Source: Streptomyces sp. NBC_01294 (GTDB taxonomy: Bacteria > Actinomycetota > Actinomycetes > Streptomycetales > Streptomycetaceae). From it: a stretch of 64,000 nucleotides of DNA. Location: contig NZ_CP108423.1 of the NCBI RefSeq assembly GCF_035917235.1, forward strand, positions 7,469,501-7,533,500, read 5' to 3'. Below the pieces are notes generated by a model. It did not search any database. It saw nothing but the letters and a program-made list of their open reading frames with translations, and was not told where the DNA came from. This document shows, piece by piece, positions 62,880-64,000 of this stretch (within the stretch, counting starts at the first letter, position 1; each line of letters opens with the position of its first letter). Position numbers and translations under genes: made by a program.

Positions 62880-63775
62880 CGCCGCTCGCGGGCCCAGACC
62901 ACCTTCAGCTGCGGCGAGGTGAGGATGTCCCGCTCGCAGAACCGCGCCGTCACCCAGCGCTCCCGGGAGAACAACCGGGTCTGGTCCGCGAAGTACGGCG
63001 AGCCGGGGTCCGAGGACTGGCCGTACGTCAGCAGGGTGCGCGCCACCGGGCAGTGGCCGCCGTTCCAGCCGACCGCCTGGATGTGGCTGGACCCGTGCAC
63101 GACCTCCGGATAGCCGCCGGCCGCCGCGTTCCACGGCGCCTCGATCTTGTTCCAGACGCCGAGGGCCTCGGTGCCGCCGCCCACCGCGAGCCGCTGCCCG
63201 CCGCGGACCACGAACTGGTGCTCGCCCAGCGGGGCGTCCAGCGCGATCCCGGCGGCCCTCAGCTCCGCCACCGCGTCCGCGAGCGCCCGCCCGATGCCGG
63301 GCGCCGCCTGGTTGAGCGTCCGGGGCGTGCGTACGGGGTCGGCCGCCGAGAACGGCACCAGCCACAGGTCCTTGGCCGGTGTCGAAGCCGTCAGCCGGCG
63401 CCAGAACCGGTCGAACAGCAGCGCGCCGCGGCTGGCGCTGTCGGTCGTACGGTCCCAGTCCGCCAGCACCCCGCAGGCCGCCGAGACGTCCACCGCCGCG
63501 CCGTCGCTCGCCGTCGCGCTGCCGCCGGGCAGGGCGGCGCACGCCTTCGCCGCGTCCGCCGCCGCCAGATCACCGGCCGGCGCCCGGTTGGCGAACTGCT
63601 GCTCCTGCAGGTCGGCCACGGTCAGCCGGCCCTTCGCGGCCATCGCCGACACGTCCTCGACCGCTCCGCGCGTGCGCAGCGAGCGCGGGGTGGCGACGTT
63701 GCCCCAGATCCGCTCGTACCCGGTCAGCGGCCGGTCGGCGTTGGTCAGCCAGGCACTGTCGTTGGAGTTATCCAA
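62876..63775 (-). pseudogene. Penicillin-acylase-family C-terminal fragment
   Basis: About 299 residues that correspond only to the C-terminal part of the beta subunit of an Ntn-hydrolase of the penicillin/AHL acylase family (usual precursor about 780 residues). Family sequence begins with DNSNDSAWLTN and continues with GALLFDRFWRRL, HQFVVRGG and GSSHIQAVGWNGG. The signal peptide, alpha subunit, autocleavage site and catalytic Ser are missing, because the 5' side is replaced by partial IS3-type sequence from about 63776 onward. It cannot be a working acylase. Confidence 0.85.
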
Positions 63776-63849
63776 CGTAGGAAGCGTGGAGAAAGGCGCT
63801 GGTCAACCTGGCTGATAGAGCTCGGAGATGAAGTTCCAACGGCGGGATC

Positions 63850-64000
63850 TCACTTCACCTCCCGAGCAGAAGAGGCGGCCGCCCGGCGCAGAATTTCACG
63901 CTCCAGGCGCCACTCCTGCTCGCCCTTGAGTAGCCGGGTGTGCTCCGCCCGCAGCCGGGCCAGCTCCTCGGCCACGCTGACGCCGGCGTCACGGCCGTCG
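63850..64000 (-). pseudogene. IS3-family transposase orfA, partial (runs off the window)
   Basis: On the minus strand the last 50 codons of an IS3-type OrfA are visible: ELARLRAEHTRLLKGEQEWR, then LEREILRRAAASSAREVK and TGA at 63852-63850. This is the coiled-coil tail that typically precedes the frameshift into orfB. Only about 75 nt separate it from the acylase fragment, and no full orfB follows, so the element is truncated here. The 5' end lies beyond the window. Confidence 0.75.

Overview
The window looks like a chromosomal segment of a Streptomyces or close relative. GC is high, third codon positions are strongly GC-biased, GTG starts and GTGA/ATGA stop-start overlaps are common, and typical actinomycete families are present (MbtH, a SpoIIE-like/HATPase protein, DUF1876, DUF3152, a neocarzinostatin-fold protein, deazaflavin-dependent nitroreductase). 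All functional calls come from reading translated sequence. No database search was run.

Layout. 1-5.9 kb is insertion-sequence territory: a complete ISAzo13-type element (294-1995) with 19-bp terminal inverted repeats, a secreted sialidase-like protein, and about 1.5 kb of mostly non-coding, decayed sequence. Two near-identical copies of a 28-nt sequence lie 3.96 kb apart here. 5.9-23.1 kb is the centrepiece: one 5612-residue, five-module non-ribosomal peptide synthetase (NRPS) ending in a thioesterase, then an mbtH gene and a very strong hairpin terminator. Binding-pocket residues read from the five adenylation domains suggest Ser-like (altered), Asn, Leu-like, Phe and Pro. The first condensation domain has no preceding carrier protein, so an acyl or aryl starter is likely. 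No transporter, regulator, tailoring or starter-activating gene adjoins the NRPS.

23.2-30.7 kb holds a PAS/GAF/PP2C-like/HATPase regulator whose phosphatase metal ligands look lost, a winged-helix regulator, and a run of secreted proteins including a necrosis-and-ethylene-inducing (NLP) protein. 30.7-34.8 kb holds a minus-strand response regulator, histidine kinase and GerMN-lipoprotein operon, divergent from a DUF3152 metallopeptidase-like protein, plus a relic of an ABC permease. 35.0-38.6 kb is a two-gene molybdenum hydroxylase in which the 2Fe-2S domain is fused to the molybdopterin subunit. A molybdate-binding (TOBE) regulator lies 3.4 kb further on.

38.8-63.8 kb is a mixed core-like region: neocarzinostatin-like protein, GH15 hydrolase, MpaB-like oxygenase, Ser/Thr kinase-TPR coupled to a phytoene-desaturase-like oxidoreductase, a TetR-controlled FAD monooxygenase with two clear operators, a MscS channel, an S41 protease, a beta-lactamase-fold hydrolase, a nitronate monooxygenase/acyl-CoA ligase pair and a Ca2+/H+ antiporter. 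Several decayed genes are scattered through it: an alpha/beta hydrolase, an IS5 transposase tail and a metallo-beta-lactamase-fold gene without a stop at the expected place. The right edge is a truncated penicillin-acylase gene abutting a partial IS3-type orfA.
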